This document shows, piece by piece, positions 51,639 to 60,221 of a stretch of 64,000 nt of DNA. The stretch's first letter is position 1, and every line of letters starts with the position of its first letter. Position numbers and translations under genes: made by a program. This DNA is from CAYSWK01 sp964434735 (GTDB lineage: Archaea > Micrarchaeota > Micrarchaeia > Anstonellales > Bilamarchaeaceae). The DNA is taken from assembly GCA_964434735.1 (NCBI GenBank), contig CAYSWK010000002.1:39072-103071 (forward strand). The letters are read 5' to 3'. The notes beneath the pieces were generated by a model. It ran no database searches. It was given only the letters and a program-made list of their open reading frames with translations, and had not been told where the DNA came from.

Positions 51639-52817
51639 ATGACAGTTCCTTATACTCAGCCTCAACCAAAAGATGTGTGCGGACTTAATCCAACCCACAT
51701 TACAAACCCACGTCGTACTATTGAAATAACCACAAACATATGCCGTTCATTTGAACCCAAAACTGAATGCATACGCACAGAAGGTACTACTCACGATAAA
51801 AAAGATCATTGGGGAAGCGCAAGAAGAGCACTTGAAGCACATAATAAGATAGTATACCATACTGTCCATGACGGAAAAAACGCCCTACGGTCGATATCGA
51901 GCTTTACTGAAATGCTTAGAGAGGAGATACCGATCACGGACAGAACGTTCAACGGTTTACACACCATTACTACCGAATTAAGAAGCATGTTGGATGATCT
52001 TTCTGAAAGAACGAGCCCAGTTATTAATGCGCTTCTTAAACAGCAGGATACGGAACATCTATATAGAGGCGTACGTGAAGCCGCACTTCTTGGATGTAAA
52101 CAAGATGCTAGATATACACTTGAGTACGTACTTTCACAACGAAACAAACTAAATGCGTGGGTAACACTTTTACTTGAAGAGACAGTAGATAAAGAGATGA
52201 ACGATGAACAAACATTGTGGGCATCAAGAATTGAAAAAGCGGCAAAACGGTTTAACTGGATAATTGAAAGTCAACTTGCTGTCCTTAAAGGCGAATCCCC
52301 ACCACGAAGCACTGAACCTGTCAAGGCAGGTACGATTTGGAATGAATTCAAAAAAGTCATAAATGGCGAAGGAGTTGAACTTACCGATGAAGAGGAACTC
52401 CCGGAACGAAGCCATATATTGTGCGATGTGAATCTTGTTGCTCTTGATTCTGTATTCCAAAACCTTGCATCAAACACGCAGGATCATGGATCAAAGGGGG
52501 GGAAAACAACCCTTTTCATTAGCGAAAGAATTGAAACAACTGAAAAAAACCAATTTTACGTATTAAGCGTACGTGACCGTGGAAACGGGATAACTGTTGA
52601 TCCTATCGAAAGAATATTTGAACAAGGAGTAACAACACGTAGCAATCCTGCGGCATACCAAGGAAGCGGTCTTAATTCAGTTAAAACTATCATGGAACAA
52701 ATGGGCGGACAGGTAACTGCACATAACCACACTCGCGCAGATGGAACGGTGGATGGAGCTGTGTTTGAATTATGGATTCCAGTTACAACTGAGATAAGAT
52801 TTTACCGTAGCGAATAA
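51639..52817 (+). CDS. Orphan sensor histidine kinase-like protein
   Basis: 392 codons. The N-terminal ~60 residues are polar. YHTVHDGKNALRSISSFTEML resembles a phosphoacceptor His box (VHDGKN in place of SHDLRN). A second helical pair (residues about 165-215) follows. The C-terminal ATPase has the N box LDSVFQNLASNTQDHG, the G1 box VRDRGNGI and the G2 box YQGSGLNSVKTIMEQMGG, so ATP binding is likely. There are no membrane helices. No response regulator lies nearby. TTTATATATAAG about 24 nt upstream is a TATA box. Confidence 0.8.
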   Translation: MTVPYTQPQPKDVCGLNPTHITNPRRTIEITTNICRSFEPKTECIRTEGTTHDKKDHWGSARRALEAHNKIVYHTVHDGKNALRSISSFTEMLREEIPITDRTFNGLHTITTELRSMLDDLSERTSPVINALLKQQDTEHLYRGVREAALLGCKQDARYTLEYVLSQRNKLNAWVTLLLEETVDKEMNDEQTLWASRIEKAAKRFNWIIESQLAVLKGESPPRSTEPVKAGTIWNEFKKVINGEGVELTDEEELPERSHILCDVNLVALDSVFQNLASNTQDHGSKGGKTTLFISERIETTEKNQFYVLSVRDRGNGITVDPIERIFEQGVTTRSNPAAYQGSGLNSVKTIMEQMGGQVTAHNHTRADGTVDGAVFELWIPVTTEIRFYRSE

Positions 52818-52837
52818 AAAATAGAAAATAATTCTTC

Positions 52838-52855
52838 TTTTTGATTAAACTTTTT
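52838..52855. repeat. Hairpin element, half copy B
   Basis: TTTTTGATTAAACTTTTT is identical to 18 nt of the elements at 10331 and 53043, but here the second half of the stem is missing. Confidence 0.7.
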
Positions 52856-53042
52856 CCAACATTCAAATCCGCCGGAAGGGAAGTTGGCATAGAAACCGCT
52901 TAGGTTTCTGGCATTGGACAACAAGCGACCTACGGGTCGCAATCATTCATTTTCTTCGAAAATGGACATCCATTGACGTTCCGTCAATTCAGTCCAAAAG
53001 AGGGGGTGAGGAGCCCCAAGGGAACTAGGGGGAACTTCCCTA
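52856..53042. other. Array of small hairpins downstream of tRNA-Ala
   Basis: No convincing gene. In order on the plus strand: AGAAACC/GGTTTCT (52891-52909), GCGACC-TACG-GGTCGC (52925-52940), CATTTTC-TTC-GAAAATG (52948-52964), ATTGACG-TTC-CGTCAAT (52972-52988) and GGGG/CCCC (53003-53017). The stems are perfect and the loops are 3-7 nt. The region is bounded by copies of the TTTTTGATTAAACTTTTT element on both sides. Confidence 0.6.
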
Positions 53043-53073
53043 TTTTTGATTAAACTTTTTAGGAAAAAGTTTA
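53043..53073 (-). repeat. 31-nt hairpin element, copy C (directly after tRNA-Ala)
   Basis: On the minus strand it begins one base after the tRNA 3' end: TAAACTTTTT, loop CCT, AAAAAGTTTA, then ATCAAAAA. Only the loop differs from copy A in the tRNA-Leu intron. Here it could end transcription or mark 3' processing. Confidence 0.85.
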
Positions 53074-53074
53074 T

Positions 53075-53225
53075 TGGACAAGAGGGGATTTGAACCCCTA
53101 GCCTCCGCAATTTCCGAATCTTTTGACTAGTGTACCTTATGGCTTTTCCCCAAGCTTTTGCCATATGTATGTACGAAGCCAAAAGGCTGTGCGAATGCGG
53201 CGCTCTACCGTTGAGCTACATGCCC
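53075..53225 (-). tRNA. tRNA-Ala(CGC) with a 79-nt intron
   Basis: The minus strand has acceptor GGGCATG against CTTGTCC with discriminator A, including the G3-U70 wobble pair that identifies alanine tRNA and one U6-U67 mismatch. D arm GCTC/GAGC, anticodon stem CCGCA/TGCGG, T arm AGGGG-TTCAAAT-CCCCT. Anticodon CGC is at plus 53191-53193. The intron (53111-53189) lies between positions 37 and 38; helix TTCG/CGGA with bulges CA^C and AA^T is a regular bulge-helix-bulge. CCA is not encoded. Confidence 0.95.
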
Positions 53226-53343
53226 GAGTTATGTACACCTGATCGTTTTCAGCACCGAGTTTCCAGTTTCGTTCGGAATCAGGTTGCTTGAAACCAAATT
53301 GTCGAAGGACGACAGTTTTTGATAGAACTTAAAAAAAATAAAA
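53226..53343 (-). other. Gene-free spacer with possible RNA fold between secD and tRNA-Ala
   Basis: On the minus strand CCTGAT and ATCAGG can pair around an inner CCGA/TCGG stem, and TGTCG-TCCTT-CGACA forms another hairpin nearer secD. An ACA trinucleotide follows the larger hairpin, which would fit an H/ACA guide RNA, but no clear K-turn or pocket is seen. This may simply be the 3' region of the secD transcript. Confidence 0.25.
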
Positions 53344-55050
53344 TTATGCGTTTTGTGCATGCTCCTTCTCGTCCTTTGCTTCCTTGCCAAGTATTGCCTC
53401 AGCAAACACGGCATACGCAGGACGTGAAATCATATACCCAAGCAATGCGCCAAGCATTGTTGAAATGGCAAACCCAAACACTTCAACAAGCCCAGAAAAC
53501 ATAAGGGGAAGAGTGCCAACAACTGCAACAAGCACGTTTGTCTTAAGAATCTCAAACGCTTGTCCGGTTCGTTCTTCAAGCTTCAAAGCGCTCTTCTTAA
53601 GCAACTCGTCAGTAATGACGATTTGTGCGTCAATACCAACACCGATAGCTGCGATAATACCTGCAATTGCCGCCAAATCAATGGTTGATACTGAACCAAG
53701 GAACGAAACAAGAATGATGAGTTCACATACGCTGATTGCAATAATGGGCAATACAAAGCGGATCTTCCTATAACGAATACCGATAAATGCAGACACTGCC
53801 GCAAGCGACGCAAGAATACCAATCACGCTAATTTCAAGCGCCTTGGAACCAAGCGTTGCGGGAATCTGGGTTTTGCTTCCGACAGTTATTGCAACCGGAA
53901 GACTTCCTCCTTTCAAGACTGACTCTATATAACGAACCTGTTCCGTAATGCTTTTTTGACGCTCTTGGGCATTAAGTCCTTGTGCGGTCCCGGTAATTTG
54001 GAAATCGTAACTTGGAACGCCGTTTGCAACACCATCTGAAAGGAATCGTGCATCAAGAAGACCTGCAGCCGGCCATTTGGAAGCATATGCTCCACTTGGC
54101 TGGAAAAGATACGAAGGAGTTGATTTGGAAGAATCAATAACTTCAACCGTAACTCCACGTGAGGAAAGTTCGTCCCGTACTGCGGAAGTTACGTTGCCGC
54201 TTACAAACACCTTAGTCGTGTTCTCAGGGAATGTCGCATTCGCAACTTCACTAGGGGACAACACAAGAATGGATTGGCCATTCAAACGAAGTGCATCCGA
54301 AAGCGCCTTTCGCGCAACAATATACGAAATACCCGAAGGACCTGTTCCTAAATCCTCATCAGCCATTACGAAAACGCCCTGCTCAGGACGGTCTATGAAA
54401 AAGAAAATGGGAGACCCGCCTTTACCTTTGGCAGCGTCTGAAAACTTCTGGCCACCACGCTTGGTAACGCTAAACGAAACGCCCCAATCGCCGCCGCCTG
54501 AATTCAAAAACTGTGCAGGAGTTTGGCCAACCGAACTTTGATAAATATCCTGGCCCCGCAACGCCTCAACGCCATCAATGACTGCCAAAAACGAGCCACG
54601 TTCGGAAAGTCGTTTTTCAATTGCGCTTATTCGTTCTTGGTCCGTAAACGGCACTTCAACATAAATTTCGCTATCACCAATCGCATATACTTTCTGTTGG
54701 GAAAGACCAAGAATGGACGTACGTGTCTTGATGATGTCCTTCATTTGCGACATAGTAAGCTCATCAACGGGTTTTTCAAGGACAATAGGAATGCGTGTTC
54801 CTCCCTTGAAATCAATGCCATAGTTAAGCTCATGCAACGCGATATTAAGGCCGCTTAAAAACACAAGAATGACAAGTGCAGTTATACGCACATGACGTTC
54901 ATGCCAAAGAAGTGAGAATCCTCCATAAAGGATAAGTGCGCCAAGAAGGGCTATCCCTGCAAACCTCGGCTCAAAGACAACCAAATACCCAAGGACTGCG
55001 CCAAGCACTAAAAGCACGAGGACTTTTGTATCTGAAAAAATGTTATTCAT
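53344..55050 (-). CDS. secD: Protein-export membrane protein SecD
   Basis: 568 codons and six membrane helices. After the first helices, ELNYGIDFKGGTRIPI is the D1 motif; a large outer domain (about residues 85-385) follows; GIGVDAQI-like segment AIGVGIDAQIVITDELL is the D5/D6-type motif in helix 4. With SecF it uses the proton gradient to help pull proteins through the Sec channel. The ATG overlaps the SecF stop (ATGA), as expected for co-translated subunits. It is the last gene of the glyS operon. Confidence 0.94.
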   Translation of the reverse strand: MNNIFSDTKVLVLLVLGAVLGYLVVFEPRFAGIALLGALILYGGFSLLWHERHVRITALVILVFLSGLNIALHELNYGIDFKGGTRIPIVLEKPVDELTMSQMKDIIKTRTSILGLSQQKVYAIGDSEIYVEVPFTDQERISAIEKRLSERGSFLAVIDGVEALRGQDIYQSSVGQTPAQFLNSGGGDWGVSFSVTKRGGQKFSDAAKGKGGSPIFFFIDRPEQGVFVMADEDLGTGPSGISYIVARKALSDALRLNGQSILVLSPSEVANATFPENTTKVFVSGNVTSAVRDELSSRGVTVEVIDSSKSTPSYLFQPSGAYASKWPAAGLLDARFLSDGVANGVPSYDFQITGTAQGLNAQERQKSITEQVRYIESVLKGGSLPVAITVGSKTQIPATLGSKALEISVIGILASLAAVSAFIGIRYRKIRFVLPIIAISVCELIILVSFLGSVSTIDLAAIAGIIAAIGVGIDAQIVITDELLKKSALKLEERTGQAFEILKTNVLVAVVGTLPLMFSGLVEVFGFAISTMLGALLGYMISRPAYAVFAEAILGKEAKDEKEHAQNA

Positions 55051-56147
55051 GAAGATTCACCTTTTGATTCAACGTGCCATAACAGCAACACGGCATTGAT
55101 GCCCCATGTGGCAAACAGGTCACCCACCAGGCCTGCAAGCGCAACGCCTGCAATTTCATAGTATGTAGGAATATGAGTTGCTTCTGCAATCAAGAACAGA
55201 ACGCCAAAGGAAATAATTGCCGTAATGCTCATCGTAATTCCCGTCTTGAATGCATCCCACGCTTTTTCACGAGGATTTCCTGCGCGCTTAAGCATACGCA
55301 TAGTAAGAAGAATGTCCGTATCCAGAGAAAACCCTATAAGCATAAGAAGTGCCGCAAAACTAGGAAGCGTAAGCGGAATTCCGAATAACCCCATGGCACC
55401 AAGTGCAAGAATAATATCCGCAACTGCACCACTCAATACTGCAAGGCTTGGTATAAACGTTCTAAAGACGGTAAAGACAAGAATAACGCTTAATACCATA
55501 ACCCCAAGAACGGCAAAAAAGGCCTTTTCGATAAATTTGGATTGAAGATTCGGAGAAACTGACTGGACTCGAATTGATGAATGAGGAACCTCTTTTGAAA
55601 GCAACGATTCAATTGAAGACTGGTATGCTTGAAGATAATTAAAGTATGCGCCGCTCACTGCTTCTTGAAGTTCATTGACGTTCGTAAATTGCTGGGCGCT
55701 CAAAGGAGATTTGGTTTGGGTGAAAATGCGATTGGCAACCTCATCAAGGCTTTTACGTGCTTCAAGTGCCTTTGAAAGTTGTGATGCATCACGGTTTGCG
55801 TCCTGTTCTGCGTTTTCTGCAATCCGTGATTTTTCAAGAAATTCCGTACGCGATGAATCAAGCTCAACCAGGGCCGGAGGTTGGGAAATAACAACTTCAA
55901 GCTCCCGACCAACAGCAGAGTCAAAAACCGAAACATCTGCGGACAATCCGTTAGCCGTCAATTTTTCCTTAAGCACCTCAAGGTTAACCTCTCCTACGCC
56001 GGACAACCTTACAAGGGTGCCGCCCGTAAAATCAATTCCTTGTTTAATGGACGGAATGAATACGATAGCAATGATAAGCAGTATCAGCGGAAGAATAATG
56101 AGCTTACGGTAGTCTCCTTGGTAAATGTTTGATATCATGATAATCAC
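55047..56147 (-). CDS. secF: Protein-export membrane protein SecF
   Basis: 366 codons from a GTG at 56147 that overlaps the upstream stop (GTGA); an ATG at 56138 is an alternative. SIKQGIDFTGGTLVRL is the conserved motif after helix 1, and LLMLIGFSLDTDILLTMRMLKRAG lies in helix 4; six helices are predicted. The outer domain contains a helical insert (residues about 90-170) that looks longer than usual. It pairs with SecD encoded directly downstream. Confidence 0.93.
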   Translation of the reverse strand: MIIMISNIYQGDYRKLIILPLILLIIAIVFIPSIKQGIDFTGGTLVRLSGVGEVNLEVLKEKLTANGLSADVSVFDSAVGRELEVVISQPPALVELDSSRTEFLEKSRIAENAEQDANRDASQLSKALEARKSLDEVANRIFTQTKSPLSAQQFTNVNELQEAVSGAYFNYLQAYQSSIESLLSKEVPHSSIRVQSVSPNLQSKFIEKAFFAVLGVMVLSVILVFTVFRTFIPSLAVLSGAVADIILALGAMGLFGIPLTLPSFAALLMLIGFSLDTDILLTMRMLKRAGNPREKAWDAFKTGITMSITAIISFGVLFLIAEATHIPTYYEIAGVALAGLVGDLFATWGINAVLLLWHVESKGESS

Positions 56148-57175
56148 TCAATATGCGAAATTTCATAGTCTGTTCCGTCTGAAACAATACGAATACTTCC
56201 TTCTTCATAATTAGTAGTCCATGGAATGCGTGAAATATTAAGACGCTGGAATAAAGGAAGCCGGCTGCCGCCGTGGTTGGGATCGTCTGTTGGCCCGCCG
56301 CTTAAAATAACGTGCTTGGGATTTAATGAGCCTATAAACAGGTTTGCGTTTGAGTTTCCTTGGCCAAGACCGTGCCAGGGCATCTGAACAAGATCGCATG
56401 CAGGGTGGAACTCATTTATAATATCTGATTGGGCGCCGACATTAAGGTCTGATAAAAGCAAAATACAAAAATCACCAGACGTCATCTCAAATGCCAATGC
56501 ATCATTGTCAATATTGGCAAATCGATTTTCAGAGCGGGGATTCAAAACGGTGAAATTAAGGCTATTGAATGAATACTGGCCGCCGCGCGTAGGTGCAATC
56601 ACTTCTGTTTTTGCTTGTGCCTTTGCAATAAGGCGTTGGTACTCTGGATTATCCCCTAGATTTTCTGAAAACCAAAATTGCCCGACATGATACTCATCGA
56701 GAACAGCATCGAGACCGCCGTAATGCTCGGGGTCTGCATGTGTTGAAACCACAACTTCAAGGTCATCAACTGCACGCGCCTTAAGGAAATCAACCGTTCT
56801 TGTACCTGATTCCTTGGGACCACCATCGATAAGCATATCAAAATCGCCGCGTTTTATGAGAATTGCGTCTCCATGATGGGTTAAATCACCGACGTAAATA
56901 AAGTAAATGGCAAACTGCTCATCAGGAGTATTTGAATAGTTGCGTATCGCATCAAGCGTTACCTGGGGAGTTTCTATTACTATTGGCTCGCGCGTAACAG
57001 ACTGGTTCGTAGTCTGCGTAATAACAATCGTATCCGAATCTGAATCCTTTTTGAGTTTTTCATTTGTTTGCTGAGTAATTATCTCCTTATTTTCTTTAGT
57101 TTCACTAGAAGCTTGAACGCACCCAAACAGGAGAAGACCTATTACTAAAAGTGCCAAAAATAAACGGGTTTTCAT
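56144..57175 (-). CDS. ComEC-like metallo-beta-lactamase lipoprotein
   Basis: 343 codons from the ATG at 57175, which overlaps the glyS stop (ATGA). MKTRLFLALLVIGLLLFGCVQ is a lipoprotein signal. The MBL domain has YVGDLTHHGDAILI, DMLIDGGPKESGT, STHADPEHYGGLDAVL (HxDxxH), ILLLSDLN and PWHGLGQGN, as in extracellular ComEC-type hydrolases. It probably acts outside the membrane on nucleic acid or a phosphoester. Its presence in an operon with secF and secD is noted; a functional link is not shown. Confidence 0.86.
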   Translation of the reverse strand: MKTRLFLALLVIGLLLFGCVQASSETKENKEIITQQTNEKLKKDSDSDTIVITQTTNQSVTREPIVIETPQVTLDAIRNYSNTPDEQFAIYFIYVGDLTHHGDAILIKRGDFDMLIDGGPKESGTRTVDFLKARAVDDLEVVVSTHADPEHYGGLDAVLDEYHVGQFWFSENLGDNPEYQRLIAKAQAKTEVIAPTRGGQYSFNSLNFTVLNPRSENRFANIDNDALAFEMTSGDFCILLLSDLNVGAQSDIINEFHPACDLVQMPWHGLGQGNSNANLFIGSLNPKHVILSGGPTDDPNHGGSRLPLFQRLNISRIPWTTNYEEGSIRIVSDGTDYEISHIE

Positions 57176-58677
57176 AGTGTACACCTATTATTTGCCTGGT
57201 CTGCAAGGATTCTTTCAAGAAGCGAATCTACTGAAAGCCGTTCCTGCTTACCGTCGTTGCGATAACGTATTGTTACCGTATTATCCTTAAGCGTATCATA
57301 GTCAATAGTGATTGAGTAAGGAACGCCGATCTCATCAGCACGAGCGTATCGTTTTCCAATCGAGCCGGATTCCTGGTAGAAACAATCAAGCTGCGCGCGT
57401 AACGTTCCAACAATGCTTTGCGCTTTTTCAGCCAACCCGTCCTTTTTCATCAACGGGAATATGGCAACGGTGTAGGGCGCAACGCGAGGAGGAAAATCAA
57501 ACCATTCCCAGGTACGGCCTTCGGCCTCCGGTTTCCCGTTTTCGGCAACCTGTTTAGGGTCACGATAACAGTGTTCAAGAATTGAATAAAATAAACGGTC
57601 AACACCAAACGCCGCTTCAACTACGTGCGGGACGACTTTTTTCTTTTCTTCTTCAACATACACTTCCATCGACGTTTTTGAAAACGCCGCATGCTGGCTT
57701 AAGTCCCAATCGGTGCGGTATGCAGTTCCGATCGTTTCAATACTTCCAAGAGAAGTTTCAACTTCCATATCAACATTTCCTTGGGAGTAGTGCGGCAATT
57801 CTGACTTATCCAAAACACGCAATACGCGCTTGTCTTTTGGAATCCCGCATTCGTCATAAAACCGGGATTGAAGAACAAGGAAAAGTGAGAATATTTCGTT
57901 CGGACTCACCCCTTGGGCAATTGCCTCTTTTGCAGACAGGGTTTTCTTATGCCCTTTAATTGAAAATACTAATTGAGAATCTGCAAGTGCGTTAAAACCG
58001 TCTATGGAATTTTGGGTAGGGTTGAAGAAATATTCAAGCTCCATTTGGGTGAATTCACGCATGCGCACAAGTCCTTTGCGCGGCGAAATCTCATTTCGAA
58101 AACTCTTTCCGATTTGTGCAGCTGCTAAGGGAAGTTTTGTCCCGTGGTTTCTGAATAATCGCAAAAAGGCGGTAAACGTCCCTTGTGCTGTTTCCGGACG
58201 ACAGTATGCTTTTTCCTGTGAAGCGCCAATTCCGGTTGAAAACATAAGCCCGGAAACAAACGCATTTCCAAACGTTCCCTTCTTGCAGGAAGGGCAGGTA
58301 ATCTTGTAGTGCGCGATTTTTGCATCGAGCTCTTCGGTTTTCCCCCCATATTTATAGGAAGGTTCTTTCTCCTCAACCAAATGGTCTGCGCGAAGCACGG
58401 ATTTGCAGGATTGGCATTGGACTGCAGGATCTGAAAAAGAATCCACATGGCCTGAAGCCTTAAGGACAATTTCAGGAGTGACTATGCTTGCCTCAATCTC
58501 ATGAAACCCGTATTCCCTTAAGAACCGTTGGCGCCAGAGGTTCTCGATCTTATTTTTGAGAAGCTTACCCACGGGGCCATAATCATAGAACCCACTAATC
58601 GCAGGGTAAGGCTCATTGGAAGGAAAGAAGAAACTACGCTGAAGTGCAAGTTCCAAGATGCGTTCATGAAGTGCCAT
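57172..58677 (-). CDS. glyS: Glycyl-tRNA synthetase
   Basis: 501 codons, the archaeal/eukaryotic alpha2 type. FFFPSNEPYPAISGFYDYGPVG is the N-terminal signature in two parts, CQSC and CPSC bind zinc in the insertion, AQIGKSFRNEISPRKGLVRMREFTQMELEYF spans motif 2, and AAFGVDRLFYSIL motif 3. The C-terminus is the anticodon-binding domain. It charges tRNA-Gly. The first gene of the four-gene operon with the MBL lipoprotein and SecFD. An AATTAAAAGG box lies upstream. Confidence 0.95.
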   Translation of the reverse strand: MALHERILELALQRSFFFPSNEPYPAISGFYDYGPVGKLLKNKIENLWRQRFLREYGFHEIEASIVTPEIVLKASGHVDSFSDPAVQCQSCKSVLRADHLVEEKEPSYKYGGKTEELDAKIAHYKITCPSCKKGTFGNAFVSGLMFSTGIGASQEKAYCRPETAQGTFTAFLRLFRNHGTKLPLAAAQIGKSFRNEISPRKGLVRMREFTQMELEYFFNPTQNSIDGFNALADSQLVFSIKGHKKTLSAKEAIAQGVSPNEIFSLFLVLQSRFYDECGIPKDKRVLRVLDKSELPHYSQGNVDMEVETSLGSIETIGTAYRTDWDLSQHAAFSKTSMEVYVEEEKKKVVPHVVEAAFGVDRLFYSILEHCYRDPKQVAENGKPEAEGRTWEWFDFPPRVAPYTVAIFPLMKKDGLAEKAQSIVGTLRAQLDCFYQESGSIGKRYARADEIGVPYSITIDYDTLKDNTVTIRYRNDGKQERLSVDSLLERILADQANNRCTL

Positions 58678-58757
58678 AGACTAAACCCGTAGTGGGAAAT
58701 ATTACAGAGGTGAACCCTTTTAATTGGGTGGGTTTTAGGAAGGCATCAGGGTAGAAA

Positions 58758-59861
58758 CTAGTTCGCTGCGTCCTCAAGGCACACATCAAGGACCTCATCA
58801 AGGATTTTAGTGACTTCAAGCTTGGTGCATACGCATTTTTTCCCAAGCATTTCGCTTATCGACGGCTTGGTTCGCCCCTCATCGCCAGAAATAAGTTCCT
58901 TGATGTACGTCCCAGCTTCAGTAAGAAGCGTAATCTCAAAACGGGATTGTTCAACCTTACCGATGAAATAATGAAGCACCCTTCTTTTTCGCACCAAGTC
59001 TGCGCGCCTATGCGCAACACGGGTTGGGGTCTGCTGCTCAATCATTTTTCCATACAACGCTTTGAGCTTCGAAAGGTCTTGTGTATTAATTCCCCCTTCG
59101 ACCTCAACAGTTGCAAGGTATTCCTTATCAAAATGGCTTTCAGTAACCACTTCGGAAAAAGAACGAGGGACAAACGTAAGATGCGAAACGCTTACGCGCG
59201 GATCCTTTGCAATTTCTTTACGCACCAATTCAAGATCAGGAATGTTCTGTGCCTGGGAAAGCTCAAGCACAAACGCACGACCGGCTGAATTGGTAACGTC
59301 AACATCCTCCCTGCCGGAAGCATGGAGAACATAATTGGATGCCTTGGTTTGTTCCTTAAAGGGCATGCCAATAAGCTCCTCAACTGAAAGGTAATTTGCA
59401 CCCGTTGAGTTGCATTCGCTGCACCCCTTACCTGAGCAGGTGTAACACGTCCAACGACTTTGGGAAAGGCCCCCGACATGTTTGTAATAACGCCCGAAAA
59501 CAAACAAATCTCCCCAAGCGTAGGAAAGAAGTCCTGCTTCAAGGTCAAATGTAACCGTGATGCGGGGATCCGAGGAAATGGAAAATCCCGCGCCGTTCAA
59601 TGCACGGGCGATATGCCCATTAACCGATGCCTTGATGCTTGCATTGCCAAGGAAAAGGTCAAACAGTTTTTCCTCGTTCAAAAGCCAGGCCTTGGGGGTT
59701 TTTGTTGAAAATGAAATTTCAGTTACTTTGAGCTGTTTAAGATGAGAAATGGCACGTTCAAGAAGGGAATCAAGAGACGCACAGGCGCCGTTGCAAATGG
59801 CGCACTGTTGAGACGGCTTACCGTAGCCGTATGCATTTGAACAAAAAGAACACAACTCCAT
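58758..59861 (-). CDS. pus10: tRNA pseudouridine synthase Pus10
   Basis: 367 codons from the ATG at 59861. An N-terminal zinc domain (CSFC...CAIC) with THUMP-like region is followed by CYTCSGKGCSECNSTG, a second Cys set. The catalytic domain has ASGREDVDV with the active-site Asp, THR-like VAHRRADLVRKRRV and AGTYIKELISGDEGRTKPSISEMLG. Archaeal Pus10 makes pseudouridine 54 and 55 in the T loop of tRNA, so both tRNAs of this window are likely substrates. It stands between glyS and two small genes on the same strand. Confidence 0.93.
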   Translation of the reverse strand: MELCSFCSNAYGYGKPSQQCAICNGACASLDSLLERAISHLKQLKVTEISFSTKTPKAWLLNEEKLFDLFLGNASIKASVNGHIARALNGAGFSISSDPRITVTFDLEAGLLSYAWGDLFVFGRYYKHVGGLSQSRWTCYTCSGKGCSECNSTGANYLSVEELIGMPFKEQTKASNYVLHASGREDVDVTNSAGRAFVLELSQAQNIPDLELVRKEIAKDPRVSVSHLTFVPRSFSEVVTESHFDKEYLATVEVEGGINTQDLSKLKALYGKMIEQQTPTRVAHRRADLVRKRRVLHYFIGKVEQSRFEITLLTEAGTYIKELISGDEGRTKPSISEMLGKKCVCTKLEVTKILDEVLDVCLEDAAN

Positions 59862-59882
59862 AAAAAAAGAATAATACAAAGG

Positions 59883-60221
59883 CTACATAATACTTCGGCT
59901 TGGCTCTGAAGACATCGAATGCTTGATACGATAGCCCTCAATAATCAATGATGCACGGCGTACTTTGGAAAGGATAGGTGCATATTCGACGTGCGATACC
60001 TGATCAAGATACAGGCCAAAGTCAGCAAGATTAAGTGACCCTTGAGATGTAAGGATCCTCAGCACGTCTGCAACCATCCGCTTTCCCTGTTCGTCGCTTC
60101 CGCAAATTGAAAGGGCAAGTGAAACCTGGTTTATGAAATGCTGCTTATCCGTTTCTGACATTTTTTTCCAAGAATGAACGATCTTTTCTTTTATATCCAA
60201 AGGAACATCTTCAAATACCAT
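59883..60221 (-). CDS. Small hypothetical protein
   Basis: 112 codons from the ATG at 60221, which overlaps the upstream stop (TAATG) and is preceded by GGGGGG, a strong ribosome-binding site. The protein is helical (EDVPLDIKEKIVHSWKKMSETDKQ; ADVLRILTSQGSLNLADFGLYLD) and may be a small helix-turn-helix-like domain. No family is recognised. It is coupled to the gene at 60221-60655 and followed 21 nt later by pus10. Confidence 0.75.
   Translation of the reverse strand: MVFEDVPLDIKEKIVHSWKKMSETDKQHFINQVSLALSICGSDEQGKRMVADVLRILTSQGSLNLADFGLYLDQVSHVEYAPILSKVRRASLIIEGYRIKHSMSSEPSRSIM

Noticed and set aside
52862..52874. TTCAAATCCGCC identical to the tRNA-Leu T arm
   Set aside because: No partner GGCGG, acceptor or anticodon arm is present, so it is not a tRNA gene; a rearranged fragment or chance match cannot be told apart.
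52972..52992. Similarity to the universal 16S rRNA segment GAATTGACGG
   Set aside because: Only about ten bases match and the flanks do not continue as 16S; the bases are explained by the ATTGACG/CGTCAAT hairpin.
52943..53182. 79-residue open frame on the minus strand
   Set aside because: It overlaps tRNA-Ala and the hairpin array and has no ribosome-binding site or family features.
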